Origin: Chryseobacterium daecheongense
Lineage (GTDB): Bacteria > Bacteroidota > Bacteroidia > Flavobacteriales > Weeksellaceae
NCBI GenBank assembly: GCA_027920525.1
Contig: CP115858.1
Coordinates: 2,480,001-2,544,000 of the forward strand
DNA length: 64,000 nucleotides
Reading direction: 5' to 3'
The translations under genes and the position numbers were made by a program. Numbering within the stretch: the stretch's first letter is position 1; the number at the start of each line of letters is the position of its first letter. The notes beneath the pieces were generated by a model. It did not search any database and was not told the DNA's origin. It saw only the letters and a list, made by a program, of their open reading frames with translations. Positions 31,499 to 40,535 of this stretch are shown here, in pieces.

Positions 31499-32332
31499 TT
31501 ATTTCTTAGGAGCAATATCCATCAGTTTCATAAACTCATCAAGCTTAGGCATAATGATAATTTCAGTTCTTCTGTTTTCTGCTCTTCCTGAAACACTCAT
31601 GTTCGTTGCTTTAGGATTGTATTCTGAACGACCTCCAGCTGTAATTCTTGAAGGATCTACACCAAACTGAGTTTGCAGCACCTTAGCAACCGCAGTTCCT
31701 CTCAATGCAGAAAGATCCCAGTTGTCTCTTGGTAAATTAGCAGAGCTCAAAGGAGCATTATCAGTATTCCCTTCAATAAGTACGGAATATTTATCGTAAT
31801 CGTTGATCACTTTAGCTACTTTTCCTAGTACTTCCTGAGCTGCGGGCAGAATGTTATAATCTCCTGTTTTGTACAACATTTTATCTGAAAGGGAAATCAT
31901 TACAACTCCTTTCAATACTTTTACCTGAACATCTTCATCGGTTACATTATCCAAAGATCTTTTCAGTTTATTTGACAATGCTAAATTCAGACTGTCATTT
32001 TTAGCATTATTAGAAATCAATTGTTTGATGTATGAGTTTGAAGCATTAATCTCACCTACCAGTTTATCAATATTTGCAGAGCTTTTTCCTGTATTGGATA
32101 AGCATGCATCTAAAGATGACTTCAGAGCATCATGCTGGCTTTTTAGTAAACTATTTTCACCGGATAATGCGGAGTTTTGAGATTTCAGATCCTGAATCTC
32201 TCTTTGTCTTTCGCCAATATTTTCAATGCACTGTTTGTAGTTCGAACTTAGTGCATCATACTGTTTTTTGCTGACACAAGATGTCATTCCCAACGCCATC
32301 GCAGAAACTGCTAAAATTTTTAATATCTTCAT
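31499..32332 (-). CDS. OmpA-family peptidoglycan-binding lipoprotein
   Basis: A 277-residue lipoprotein with lipobox MTSC (Cys near residue 19). Residues 25-125 form a coiled-coil stalk. The C-terminal 125 residues form an OmpA-like domain: ILPAAQEVLGKVAKVINDY, SVLIEGNTDN, NWDLSALRGTAVAKVLQ and GRAENRRTEIIIMPKL. Such proteins tether the outer membrane to peptidoglycan. The Asp and Arg that grip diaminopimelate are in the expected positions. It is a single-gene unit divergent from tilS. Confidence 0.93.
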   Translation of the reverse strand: MKILKILAVSAMALGMTSCVSKKQYDALSSNYKQCIENIGERQREIQDLKSQNSALSGENSLLKSQHDALKSSLDACLSNTGKSSANIDKLVGEINASNSYIKQLISNNAKNDSLNLALSNKLKRSLDNVTDEDVQVKVLKGVVMISLSDKMLYKTGDYNILPAAQEVLGKVAKVINDYDKYSVLIEGNTDNAPLSSANLPRDNWDLSALRGTAVAKVLQTQFGVDPSRITAGGRSEYNPKATNMSVSGRAENRRTEIIIMPKLDEFMKLMDIAPKK

Positions 32333-32387
32333 AAATAATCTTTTTTAGACGGATCAAAGTTAGAAAATTCAATTGAATTATATGAAT

Positions 32388-32395
32388 TATCTTTG
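32388..32395 (+). promoter_or_regulatory. -7 box of tilS
   Basis: TATCTTTG followed by CACA. The predicted start site falls at about 32400, so an ATG at 32401 would be leaderless; the ATG at 32419 leaves a leader near 18 nt. Confidence 0.6.
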
Positions 32396-32418
32396 CACAA
32401 ATGAAATTCTCAACAGTT

Positions 32419-33732
32419 ATGTTGAAAAAATTAAGTATTAAAGAACAGCTGCAAAATCTGGTTAACTCACCCGAAAAACACAATTATCTTTTAGCGGTAA
32501 GCGGAGGTGCAGATTCCATGGTTTTAGCTTTTCTATTCAGTAATCTGGGTCTTAATTTTCAGATTGCACATATCAATTACAAACTTCGGGGTAAGAACTC
32601 TGATTCGGATCAGAAAGTTGTTCAGGATTTTTGCCAGGCCAATGACATCAGATTTCATTTATATGAGGTTTCGGAAGAAGATCAACAACCTGAAAATTCC
32701 ATTCAGCTTTGGGCCAGGGAACTCCGGTATCAATTTTTTAAAAAGGTACAAGAGGCTGAAAAGCTGGAATACCTGGTAACCGCACATCACCTGAATGATC
32801 AACTAGAAACATTCATCATTAATCTGTCAAAAGCAGCAGGGATTAACGGATTGAGCGGCATTCCTGCTAATGAGAACAAAATCCTGCGCCCTCTTTTAGG
32901 TTATTCCAAAGAAGAGATTTATAGTTTTGCAAAAGAAAACAATATTGAATACAGAGAAGATGCGTCTAATAAAAAAAACGATTACTTAAGAAACAAAATC
33001 AGAAATGAAATTGTCCCGAAACTTCTTGAAACTAATGATCATTTTTTAGAAAATTTTAAAAAAAGCTCTTCTTACCTGAATCAGGCAAAAGATTTTATAC
33101 AAAAACAAATAGAAGAAGTAGAAAATAGTATTTCTACATTTAACCTGGAAAAGAGAATCTTATCTAAGCAAAAGCTGGCTAAAGAAAGTGATTTTATAAA
33201 GTTCGAAATTTTAAAAAAATACGGATTCAACAAAGAAAAAGAAATCAGGAAAATTTTCACCGCCTCTACAGGAAGTTCTTTTTTTTCCAATGATTATCAA
33301 CTGATGGTTAATCGGGATGAACTTATCATAATCAATAAGGTTGATAAAAAAGAGGAAGAACAGATAATTTTAATTGAAAAGTTTGATTTCAATAAAGTTT
33401 CAGTTGATATCAATCTTGCCACATTCATTACAGACAGTAGTGAGCACAGCAAGAGTTTCAAATGGTCTTTTGATGCAGAACAGCTTCAATTCCCATTAAT
33501 TTTAAGGAAAAAAGAGGAAGGTGATTTATTTTATCCATTACTCTTTTCGGGAAAAAAGAAAGTTTCCAAGTTTTTTAAGGATGAAAAATTATCTATTTTA
33601 GCGAAGCAAAAAATTTGGGTATTGGCGGACGGCAATAAAAACGTCTTAGGCATTATTCCTTACAGACAAGACAGAAGATTTGTGTGTACAGAAAAAACAA
33701 AGCATACCCTAAACCTTTTTAATGAAAAGTAA
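32419..33732 (+). CDS. tilS: tRNA(Ile)-lysidine synthetase
   Basis: A 437-residue enzyme (443 if the ATG at 32401 is used). The ATP-pyrophosphatase loop AVSGGADSMVLAF lies near the N terminus, followed by HINYKLRG and TAHHLNDQLETF. It converts C34 of tRNA-Ile(CAU) to lysidine so that it reads AUA. The C-terminal TilS domain has FPLILRKKEEGDLFYPL and KKVSKFFKDEK. It is followed 3 bp later by dsbD, implying a shared transcript. Confidence 0.94.
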   Translation: MLKKLSIKEQLQNLVNSPEKHNYLLAVSGGADSMVLAFLFSNLGLNFQIAHINYKLRGKNSDSDQKVVQDFCQANDIRFHLYEVSEEDQQPENSIQLWARELRYQFFKKVQEAEKLEYLVTAHHLNDQLETFIINLSKAAGINGLSGIPANENKILRPLLGYSKEEIYSFAKENNIEYREDASNKKNDYLRNKIRNEIVPKLLETNDHFLENFKKSSSYLNQAKDFIQKQIEEVENSISTFNLEKRILSKQKLAKESDFIKFEILKKYGFNKEKEIRKIFTASTGSSFFSNDYQLMVNRDELIIINKVDKKEEEQIILIEKFDFNKVSVDINLATFITDSSEHSKSFKWSFDAEQLQFPLILRKKEEGDLFYPLLFSGKKKVSKFFKDEKLSILAKQKIWVLADGNKNVLGIIPYRQDRRFVCTEKTKHTLNLFNEK

Positions 33733-33735
33733 AAA

Positions 33736-35811
33736 ATGAAAAGTAAATTTAAAGCATGGCTGTTATTAGCTTTGGTATTCTTATTTTCAGGACTCAATGC
33801 ACAGATCAAAAATCCTGTAAAATTCAAGTTCACGATCAATGATCTGGGAAATAATCAATACGAGGCAGTTCTTAATGCAACGATGGAAAGTGGTTGGCAT
33901 ATTTACTCGAGAGATATTCCTGAAGATACAGGGATTCCCACAGAATATAAAGTTTCGGGAAAAAACATTGAACTGATTGGAAAATTTCAGGAGGTTGGAA
34001 AGAAGCATGAAGAATTCTCTGAGGCTTTTGGCGGAACGATTGTTTTCTATTCAAACTCGGCAGGCTTTAAACAAAAATTCAAACTTAAAGATCCTACAAA
34101 ACCCGCAGATGTCACCTCGGAGATCACTTATCAAACGTGTGATGACAGGGTATGTCTGGCTCCCAATACATTAGAATTCAATCAAAAGGTCACTCCAAAA
34201 GGAGCAACTGAAGAAGCAACCCCTGAAGCTGTTTCAGAAACAGTTAAAGATTCTGCAAAAACGACTGTAACTGCTGTAGAAAATCCGTCTAAAGACGAAA
34301 TTGTCGTATCACAGGTTTCGCATCTGGATCCTAAAAAATTGAAAATAGAAACAATAGATTTTAAAAAGCCTTTAACGGATTGTGGTACTAAGTCTTCAAA
34401 GGTTGATGAAAACTACTGGACGTATTTATTTTTAGGATTTATCGGTGGATTAATAGCCTTATTAACTCCTTGTGTTTTTCCAATGATCCCTCTAACGGTA
34501 TCATTCTTTACTAAAGGAAATAAAAATAAAGCTAAAGGAAAAAGAGATGCTCTTATCTATGGTTTTTTCATCCTGCTTATATTTGTATTGTTAAGTGTTC
34601 CGTTCCATTTAATTAATGGAATTGCAGGAAATATCTTTAATGAAATTTCAACAAGTGTTTGGCTTAATATAGCGTTCTTTATCATATTTATTTTCTTTGC
34701 CGGAAGCTTCTTCGGATACTATGATATTACACTACCAAGCGCTATTGCCAATAAATCATCCAAGGCTGAAGAAGCAGGAGGTATCATTGGGATCTTCTTT
34801 ATGGCTCTTACACTGGTGATTGTTTCATTCTCATGTACCGGACCTATTTTAGGAAGTTTATTAGGGAGTGCTGTTACCGGATCTACCAATGTACCGATGT
34901 TACTAACTTTTGCATTGGCTGGTTTTGGTTTGGCCTGGGCAATTATTTTCGGACTTTTAGCATTATTTCCTCAAGCTTTGCAGAGCCTTCCTAAATCAGG
35001 AGGATGGATGAATACAGTAAAAGTAGTGCTAGGTTTCGTGGAACTCGCATTGGCTTTAAAATTCCTATCAAAAGCAGATCTTGTTTCTAAAACATTTTTA
35101 TTAAAAAGAGAATTATTTATTGTTATCTGGATCATCATTACAATTGGTCTTGCTTTATATTTATTTGGACTGATCAGATTCCCCCATGATGATAAAAAAC
35201 CCAAAATATCCATCACCAGAAAAATATTGGGAGTATTGGGAATTGGATTTGTAATCTATCTGATCCAGGGATTGATCCCTTCTGAGCGTCCAAAACTTCA
35301 GTTACTGAGTGGTATCCTTCCTCCGCTTAACGTTAGCTATTTCCATAATGAAAAGGACGGAATTCTGGGAATGCATCCGGAACATGACTTTTTCAGCGCT
35401 GTAGAATTAGCCAAAAAAGAAAACAAACCCATTTTGATTGACTTTACAGGATATGGTTGTGAAAACTGTAGAAAAATGGAAGAGTTTGTCTGGAGCGAAC
35501 CCGACATTTTACCCATCCTTCAAAACGATGTCATTCTTGCTTCTCTGTATGTTGACGACAAAGAAGAACTTCCGGAAGATCAGAAAACCAAAATTGATCT
35601 GGGAGACGGTCAAATTAAAAAAGTAAAAACAATCGGAGACAGATGGAGTTTATTCCAGCAGGTTAATTTCAATAACAATTCCCAACCCCATTACGTTTTG
35701 GTAACTCCGGGCGGAAAGGTAATCAATACTCCTGTATCAGGTTATATGCCGAAAGAGGAGTTTAAAAAATTCCTGGAATGCGGAGTAAATTACTACAAAC
35801 AGAATAAATAG
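33736..35811 (+). CDS. dsbD: Thiol:disulfide interchange protein DsbD
   Basis: A 691-residue protein. A signal peptide (residues 1-22) leads to a periplasmic N-terminal domain with TYQTCDDRVCLAPN, an immunoglobulin-like alpha domain carrying a CxxxxC pair. The central membrane domain has Cys246 in LLTPCVFPMIPLT and Cys367 in SFSCTGPILGS, the pair that carries electrons across the membrane. The C-terminal thioredoxin domain has Cys575-Glu-Asn-Cys578. All three cysteine pairs are present, so it can pass reducing power from cytoplasmic thioredoxin to periplasmic proteins. Confidence 0.95.
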   Translation: MKSKFKAWLLLALVFLFSGLNAQIKNPVKFKFTINDLGNNQYEAVLNATMESGWHIYSRDIPEDTGIPTEYKVSGKNIELIGKFQEVGKKHEEFSEAFGGTIVFYSNSAGFKQKFKLKDPTKPADVTSEITYQTCDDRVCLAPNTLEFNQKVTPKGATEEATPEAVSETVKDSAKTTVTAVENPSKDEIVVSQVSHLDPKKLKIETIDFKKPLTDCGTKSSKVDENYWTYLFLGFIGGLIALLTPCVFPMIPLTVSFFTKGNKNKAKGKRDALIYGFFILLIFVLLSVPFHLINGIAGNIFNEISTSVWLNIAFFIIFIFFAGSFFGYYDITLPSAIANKSSKAEEAGGIIGIFFMALTLVIVSFSCTGPILGSLLGSAVTGSTNVPMLLTFALAGFGLAWAIIFGLLALFPQALQSLPKSGGWMNTVKVVLGFVELALALKFLSKADLVSKTFLLKRELFIVIWIIITIGLALYLFGLIRFPHDDKKPKISITRKILGVLGIGFVIYLIQGLIPSERPKLQLLSGILPPLNVSYFHNEKDGILGMHPEHDFFSAVELAKKENKPILIDFTGYGCENCRKMEEFVWSEPDILPILQNDVILASLYVDDKEELPEDQKTKIDLGDGQIKKVKTIGDRWSLFQQVNFNNNSQPHYVLVTPGGKVINTPVSGYMPKEEFKKFLECGVNYYKQNK

Positions 35812-35831
35812 TTTACCAATTAAAATATTAC

Positions 35832-35862
35832 AGCCCTGTCAATTAAATTGACAGGGCTTTTT
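35832..35862 (+). terminator. Terminator of tilS-dsbD
   Basis: AGCCCTGTCAATT and AATTGACAGGGCT form a 13-bp perfect stem with a one-base loop, followed by five T. Confidence 0.87.
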
Positions 35863-35946
35863 ACACTTATTAGAAAAATGTCTACACTTACTTATTGAAA
35901 TAAATAAACCCAATAATTTTTATTTATTTTTAGAATAAAAGTATAC

Positions 35947-37473
35947 ATGAAAAATCTATTTTATCTTTTATTTTTCACTTTAAATTTTCTTTCTTTAAGC
36001 GCCCAGGCACCTTCCATAGTATGGCAGAAGACTTTTGGAGGTACAGGTAGAGAAGAGTTTTTTGATATCCAGACAACCAATGACGGCGGATACATCACTA
36101 TTGGGGATACTACCTCTTCAAATGGCGACGTAACTACAAACCATGGAAGCACAGACCTTTGGATTGTAAAAGTAAACAGTTCCGGTACCATCCAATGGCA
36201 AAAAACGTATGGCGGAAGCAATATAGACAGAGGATTTAAGATTCAGCAGACCACTGACGGCGGATATATCGCCATTGGATCCACAAGTTCCACGGATGGG
36301 GATATTATGGGAAATCATGGAGGATATGATTTATGGATACTTAAACTTGATGACTCCGGCAATATTGTATGGCAAAAAACACTGGGTGGTAGTGCTGATG
36401 AAGATGGAGTTGATATCCAGCAGACAAATGAAGGAGGATATATTGCTATAGGATCTACCTACTCTACAGATGGTGATATTACAAGTAATCACGGACAAAG
36501 GGATATGTGGATCATCAAATTAGACAGTTCCGGAAATACACAATGGCAAAATACGTATGGTTTTCTTTATCAAGACGATGGAAATCAGATCAGGCAAACT
36601 CCGGATGGAAGTTATGTCGTTATCGGAAGTTACAACTTTTCTTCAACCGACACTTCGGATTTCTGGATTCTGAAATTAGACCCATCAGGAGTTGTTATCT
36701 GGGAGAAAACATATGGCGGAACATCAAGGGAAAACCCGTACGATATACAAAACACCAGTGATAACGGATATATACTTGTAGGCTACACTCAATCCAGTGA
36801 TGGAGATATAACAGGAAATCACGGTCAGGGTGAAGTATGGATGCTGAAACTCAACTCGTCAGGTGACCTGCAATGGCAGAAAACATTTGGAGGAACGTCT
36901 TCTGATTATGGAGAAGCCATCCAACGGACCTTGGATGGCGGATATATCATTGCCGGAAACGCCCAATCAACCAATGGAGATGTGACGGGTAATCATGGAA
37001 GCAGTGACTTCTGGATTATTAAGACTGACTCTTCCGGAAATATCATGTGGCAAAAATCGTTGGGAGGCACCAGTAATGAAATGGGCAGAGGTATTATAGA
37101 GATTGCTGACGGGACCTATATTGTAGTTGGCGGAACCTATTCTACCGACGGGGATATCACCATTAATAAAGGGCTTAACGATGGCTGGATGGTAAAAATC
37201 CAAACTGAACAGCTAAGTACCGCAGAAAATAATATTAAAAACAATATTTCCTTGTATCCTAATCCTGCAAAAGATCTTATTTATCTGGATAACCTGCCTA
37301 CGGGAACTACGGTACAGATAACAGATATGTCGGGAAGAAAATTGCAAAGTCAAAAATATAATAATAAAAAAAGCTCTATTAATACCTCTCAATTAACCAA
37401 TGGCATTTATATTATCCACGCTGAGCATAAGGGAAAAAATATTTTATCTGAGAAATTGATCATAGAGAAATAA
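35947..37473 (+). CDS. T9SS-secreted protein with seven beta-propeller-like repeats
   Basis: A 508-residue protein. A signal peptide (about 1-20) is followed by seven repeats of 55-60 residues, each with W(Q/E)(K/N)T.GG, then DGGYI..G.T.S.DGDI, NHG and D.WI.KL..SG. Seven units would suit a seven-bladed propeller. The C-terminal 80 residues are a type A T9SS sorting domain (NISLYPNPAKDLIYL, ITDMSGRKL, LTNGIYIIH), which directs export through the type IX system and anchoring or release at the surface. The role is unknown; binding of a partner or glycan is plausible. Confidence 0.9.
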   Translation: MKNLFYLLFFTLNFLSLSAQAPSIVWQKTFGGTGREEFFDIQTTNDGGYITIGDTTSSNGDVTTNHGSTDLWIVKVNSSGTIQWQKTYGGSNIDRGFKIQQTTDGGYIAIGSTSSTDGDIMGNHGGYDLWILKLDDSGNIVWQKTLGGSADEDGVDIQQTNEGGYIAIGSTYSTDGDITSNHGQRDMWIIKLDSSGNTQWQNTYGFLYQDDGNQIRQTPDGSYVVIGSYNFSSTDTSDFWILKLDPSGVVIWEKTYGGTSRENPYDIQNTSDNGYILVGYTQSSDGDITGNHGQGEVWMLKLNSSGDLQWQKTFGGTSSDYGEAIQRTLDGGYIIAGNAQSTNGDVTGNHGSSDFWIIKTDSSGNIMWQKSLGGTSNEMGRGIIEIADGTYIVVGGTYSTDGDITINKGLNDGWMVKIQTEQLSTAENNIKNNISLYPNPAKDLIYLDNLPTGTTVQITDMSGRKLQSQKYNNKKSSINTSQLTNGIYIIHAEHKGKNILSEKLIIEK

Positions 37474-37670
37474 CACATAACCTCTTAATTAATCATAAAA
37501 TATTAGTAAAATAAAAAACGCTAAGGTTTCTTTATGCTAAACATTTAATAAATTTTAAAAAATTGTGAGATTTTGAAAAATCAGGTACAAACTTTGTATG
37601 GATTCCTTCAGATAAAGAACAATAATTCAATCTTTATCAAATAACCGTTTAACATTTAAAAATTGTACTT

Positions 37671-38186
37671 ATGGCTGAAGTTATCGCACAAGAAAAATCA
37701 GGAGGAAAACAACGGAAAAAATTAATCCGCGTGGACATGACTCCAATGGTAGACTTAGGTTTTTTATTAATAACCTTTTTCATGTTTACAACCAATTTTA
37801 CAAAACCCAATGTAATGGATCTGGGATTGCCGGCAAAAAGCCCAAATCCACCAACAAATGTAGTTGACAACAAAAACCAGGTTACATTTATTATCGGAAA
37901 GGATAATAGGATATTTTATCATCAGGAGACAAAAGGAGATTTAAACACCAGCAATCTCAAAGAAACCGATTATAATGGGGTTAATATTTCAAAAATCATT
38001 TCGAAGGCTTACAATGACGCACCTATAAAAGATAATTTCACAATTATCATTGAACCTACAGATGATTCTAATTATAAAAATTTTGTAGATATGCTGGACA
38101 ACATTGCCATCTCTAAAAAGGAACGTTATGGAATCACCGACATGAAACCTTGGGAAAAGAAAGTTTATGAAGAATTAATAAAATAA
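37671..38186 (+). CDS. exbD: ExbD/TolR-family protein, unlinked paralogue
   Basis: A 171-residue ExbD. It shares with the protein at 20305-20877 the block RVDMTPMVDLGFLLITFFMF and the segment FTKPNVMDLGLPAK, and further on PTDD and KNFVDMLDNIAIS. The membrane Asp is present. No exbB or tonB is adjacent; the gene stands between the T9SS protein gene and a lipoprotein gene, with its own terminator. It could pair with the ExbB at 21561, or replace one ExbD under some conditions. Confidence 0.92.
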   Translation: MAEVIAQEKSGGKQRKKLIRVDMTPMVDLGFLLITFFMFTTNFTKPNVMDLGLPAKSPNPPTNVVDNKNQVTFIIGKDNRIFYHQETKGDLNTSNLKETDYNGVNISKIISKAYNDAPIKDNFTIIIEPTDDSNYKNFVDMLDNIAISKKERYGITDMKPWEKKVYEELIK

Positions 38187-38192
38187 AACAGA

Positions 38193-38221
38193 AAGGGCAT
38201 TATAATAGTGCTCTTTTTTAT
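38193..38221 (+). terminator. Terminator of the orphan exbD
   Basis: AAAGGGCAT pairs with GTGCTCTTT, with two G-U pairs, followed by a T run. Confidence 0.65.
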
Positions 38222-38252
38222 TTACTTTTGAGAATACAATTTTTATTCTTCG

Positions 38253-38762
38253 ATGAAAAATATACTAATGATCGCTGCAATTACAGCCCTACTTTTTTCT
38301 TGTTCAAAAAAAGAAACACAATCAACCCCAAACCAAACAGATAGCGTCAAAATTATCGATTCTATTAATGCTGCCCGTACAAAAATAAATGACAGCATTA
38401 GAAGTAAAAACCATTTCAAAGACTTTAGCGGAGATCATCAATTCACGCATAATCTCATCAAAAAAGCAGGCTCTGTCAATTTCAAAAAAACAGAGGGTGA
38501 AAAGGATCATTATAAAGTTCTTGGAGATATAAAATCAGGGAAAGATCATGTACATATTGAAGGCTATATGAAAGTTGTTTCCGACAAGCATATGAATTTC
38601 ACAGGAAGTATTTCGCAAAGCATCTCTGAAAACGAAAACGGGAAAATAGATATAAGAAAGGGTACAAAAACTTTCTTATCTAAAGACGGCGGAAAAACCT
38701 GGAGGCTTCAGGATATGGTAAACGGCTCAGGATTTGTAGACTATATCGATATTCACTTTTAA
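38253..38762 (+). CDS. Lipoprotein of unknown function
   Basis: A 169-residue lipoprotein with lipobox LLFSC (Cys near residue 17) followed by SKKETQ. The mature domain has charged helices (IIDSINAARTKINDSIRSK), then alternating strands such as DHVHIEGYMKVV and MNFTGSISQS. No named family is recognised. It is followed 10 bp later by the alpha/beta hydrolase gene, so the two are likely co-transcribed. Confidence 0.78.
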   Translation: MKNILMIAAITALLFSCSKKETQSTPNQTDSVKIIDSINAARTKINDSIRSKNHFKDFSGDHQFTHNLIKKAGSVNFKKTEGEKDHYKVLGDIKSGKDHVHIEGYMKVVSDKHMNFTGSISQSISENENGKIDIRKGTKTFLSKDGGKTWRLQDMVNGSGFVDYIDIHF

Positions 38763-38772
38763 TTCTGAACAC

Positions 38773-39555
38773 ATGCTGAATTTTGAAAAAACAGGAAACG
38801 GAAAGGAAATTTTAGTACTACTCCATGGCTTCATGGAAAATCTTTCTATCTGGAGTGATATGGAGCCGCACTTATCTAAAAATTTCACCCTTTTAAAAAT
38901 AGATCTCCCTGGTCACGGAAAATCAGAAATTTTGGCTGACGTTCATACGATGGAGCTTATGGCTGATGAAGTAAAAAAGGTTCTAAACGATCAAAAGCTT
39001 GAAAAAGTTCACCTGTTAGGACATTCTATGGGAGGCTATACTTCATTGGCATTTGCTGAAAAATATCCCGAATCAATAAAAAGTCTTACCTTATTTTTTT
39101 CCACCTACTTTCCGGATGATGATGAAAAGAAAAAACAACGTATAAAAAGCTACAGAATTATTCAGGAAGCATTTCCTAATTATGCAAAGGCCGGAATTCC
39201 TAATTTATTCAACCCTAACGAAAGAGATATTCTTGAAGGCAAAATAGAAACAGCTCTGGAAGTTGCACTGTCTACCAATAATATGGGAGCATTAGCCTGC
39301 GTAAAAGGAATGGTAGAACGAACGGACAAAAAACATGTTCTGGAAAATCTTGAGGCTAAAATATTAGTCCTCTCAGGAAAGCATGATAATGCAGTAAAAA
39401 CAGAAACAACCATCAATAACCTTCCGGACAGGACGAATATAAAATCATACATTCTGGATTGCGGACATAACGGACATTGGGAAAAACCAGGCATTTGTGC
39501 AGAGATCATTAATACTGAACTTCTTCATAATATGCCGAAAAACTTAGTTTTATAA
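38773..39555 (+). CDS. Alpha/beta hydrolase
   Basis: A 260-residue alpha/beta-fold hydrolase. The oxyanion region is VLLHGFMENLSIW, the nucleophile elbow is LGHSMGGYTSLAF with Ser near residue 84, and the C-terminal catalytic His is in DCGHNGHWEKPG. The acid is probably the Asp in GKHDNAV. No signal peptide is present. Substrate not predictable; esterase or small-molecule hydrolase is the usual outcome for this branch. Confidence 0.92.
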   Translation: MLNFEKTGNGKEILVLLHGFMENLSIWSDMEPHLSKNFTLLKIDLPGHGKSEILADVHTMELMADEVKKVLNDQKLEKVHLLGHSMGGYTSLAFAEKYPESIKSLTLFFSTYFPDDDEKKKQRIKSYRIIQEAFPNYAKAGIPNLFNPNERDILEGKIETALEVALSTNNMGALACVKGMVERTDKKHVLENLEAKILVLSGKHDNAVKTETTINNLPDRTNIKSYILDCGHNGHWEKPGICAEIINTELLHNMPKNLVL

Positions 39556-39682
39556 ACATTTAGGCTTTTTGTTATCCAACACGAGCCATATTATTACTAA
39601 ATACAGTCAAGCTATTTTATCCTCAATAAGCCCAATTAAGGTTCTGAAATTTCTTGTATATTAGTGAAGATTAATTTTCTCA

Positions 39683-40486
39683 ATGAGCTTATTCTCCTTC
39701 AACAAAAAGAAACCTGTAATCGGCTTGACACTTTCCGGTGGAGGCATGCGTGGAATTGCCCATATTGCTGTTTTAAAAGCGTTGGAAGAATTCAATCTTA
39801 AACCCGATATTATTTCAGGTACCAGCGCCGGTTCTATTGTTGGCGCTTTTTATTCTTTTGGAAAAACTCCCGATGAGATGATGGAAATCGTTAAAAGCAC
39901 CACTTTTTTTTCCAGGTCTTATTTAAAACTTTCCAAAAATGGCATTTTCAGCTCAAATTTTATTTTAAAACTATTTACAGATCACTTTCCTGAGGATGAT
40001 TTTAAAATCCTGAAAATCCCTGTTTATGTGGCTGCAACAGAAATGACCCACGGCATTGTAAGCTTCTTTTCAGAAGGACCACTTTTTCAACCTCTTTTAG
40101 CATCTTCAAGCGTTCCTTTTATACTTCCACCCGTAAGGATTGGAGAAAAAATATATGTAGATGGTGGCGTTTTAGACAACTTACCCATAGAACCAATCAT
40201 TGATAAATGCGATTTCCTGATTGCATCACATGTGAATTCGATCAGTTATGATGAACTTAAAAAAATGAGTCTGCTAAAGGAATTTGATAGAATTCTCCAT
40301 TTAGCCATTGCAAAATCGGTTTATTCTAAAGTGAATTCATGTAAGATCTTTCTTGATCCTCCTAAAATGACCAAGTTCAGCTTATTTAACAAAAAATATA
40401 TGGATGAAATGTTTCAGCAGGTGTATGAATATACATGTGCAGAACTGGAAGACAAGGGATACAGAAAATTAAAAATTGACAATTGA
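39683..40486 (+). CDS. Patatin-like phospholipase
   Basis: A 267-residue patatin. The glycine-rich oxyanion motif is LSGGGMRGIAHIAVL, the nucleophile Ser is in GTSAGSIVG near residue 47, and the Asp of the dyad is in YVDGGVLDNLPIEP. It lacks a signal peptide and a beta-barrel domain, so it is not of the self-secreting type. It hydrolyses acyl-lipid ester bonds. It has no close co-oriented partner beyond the upstream hydrolase about 130 bp away. Confidence 0.92.
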   Translation: MSLFSFNKKKPVIGLTLSGGGMRGIAHIAVLKALEEFNLKPDIISGTSAGSIVGAFYSFGKTPDEMMEIVKSTTFFSRSYLKLSKNGIFSSNFILKLFTDHFPEDDFKILKIPVYVAATEMTHGIVSFFSEGPLFQPLLASSSVPFILPPVRIGEKIYVDGGVLDNLPIEPIIDKCDFLIASHVNSISYDELKKMSLLKEFDRILHLAIAKSVYSKVNSCKIFLDPPKMTKFSLFNKKYMDEMFQQVYEYTCAELEDKGYRKLKIDN

Positions 40487-40535
40487 AGCCAGGTTTAATG
40501 CTATTTGATTCGTATCTTCCTTCTTCTGTTTCATT

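Noticed and set aside
35947..37200. Possible CRISPR-like or tandem DNA repeats
   Set aside because: The periodicity is from protein repeats of about 55-60 codons with diverged DNA; no short identical repeats with spacers.
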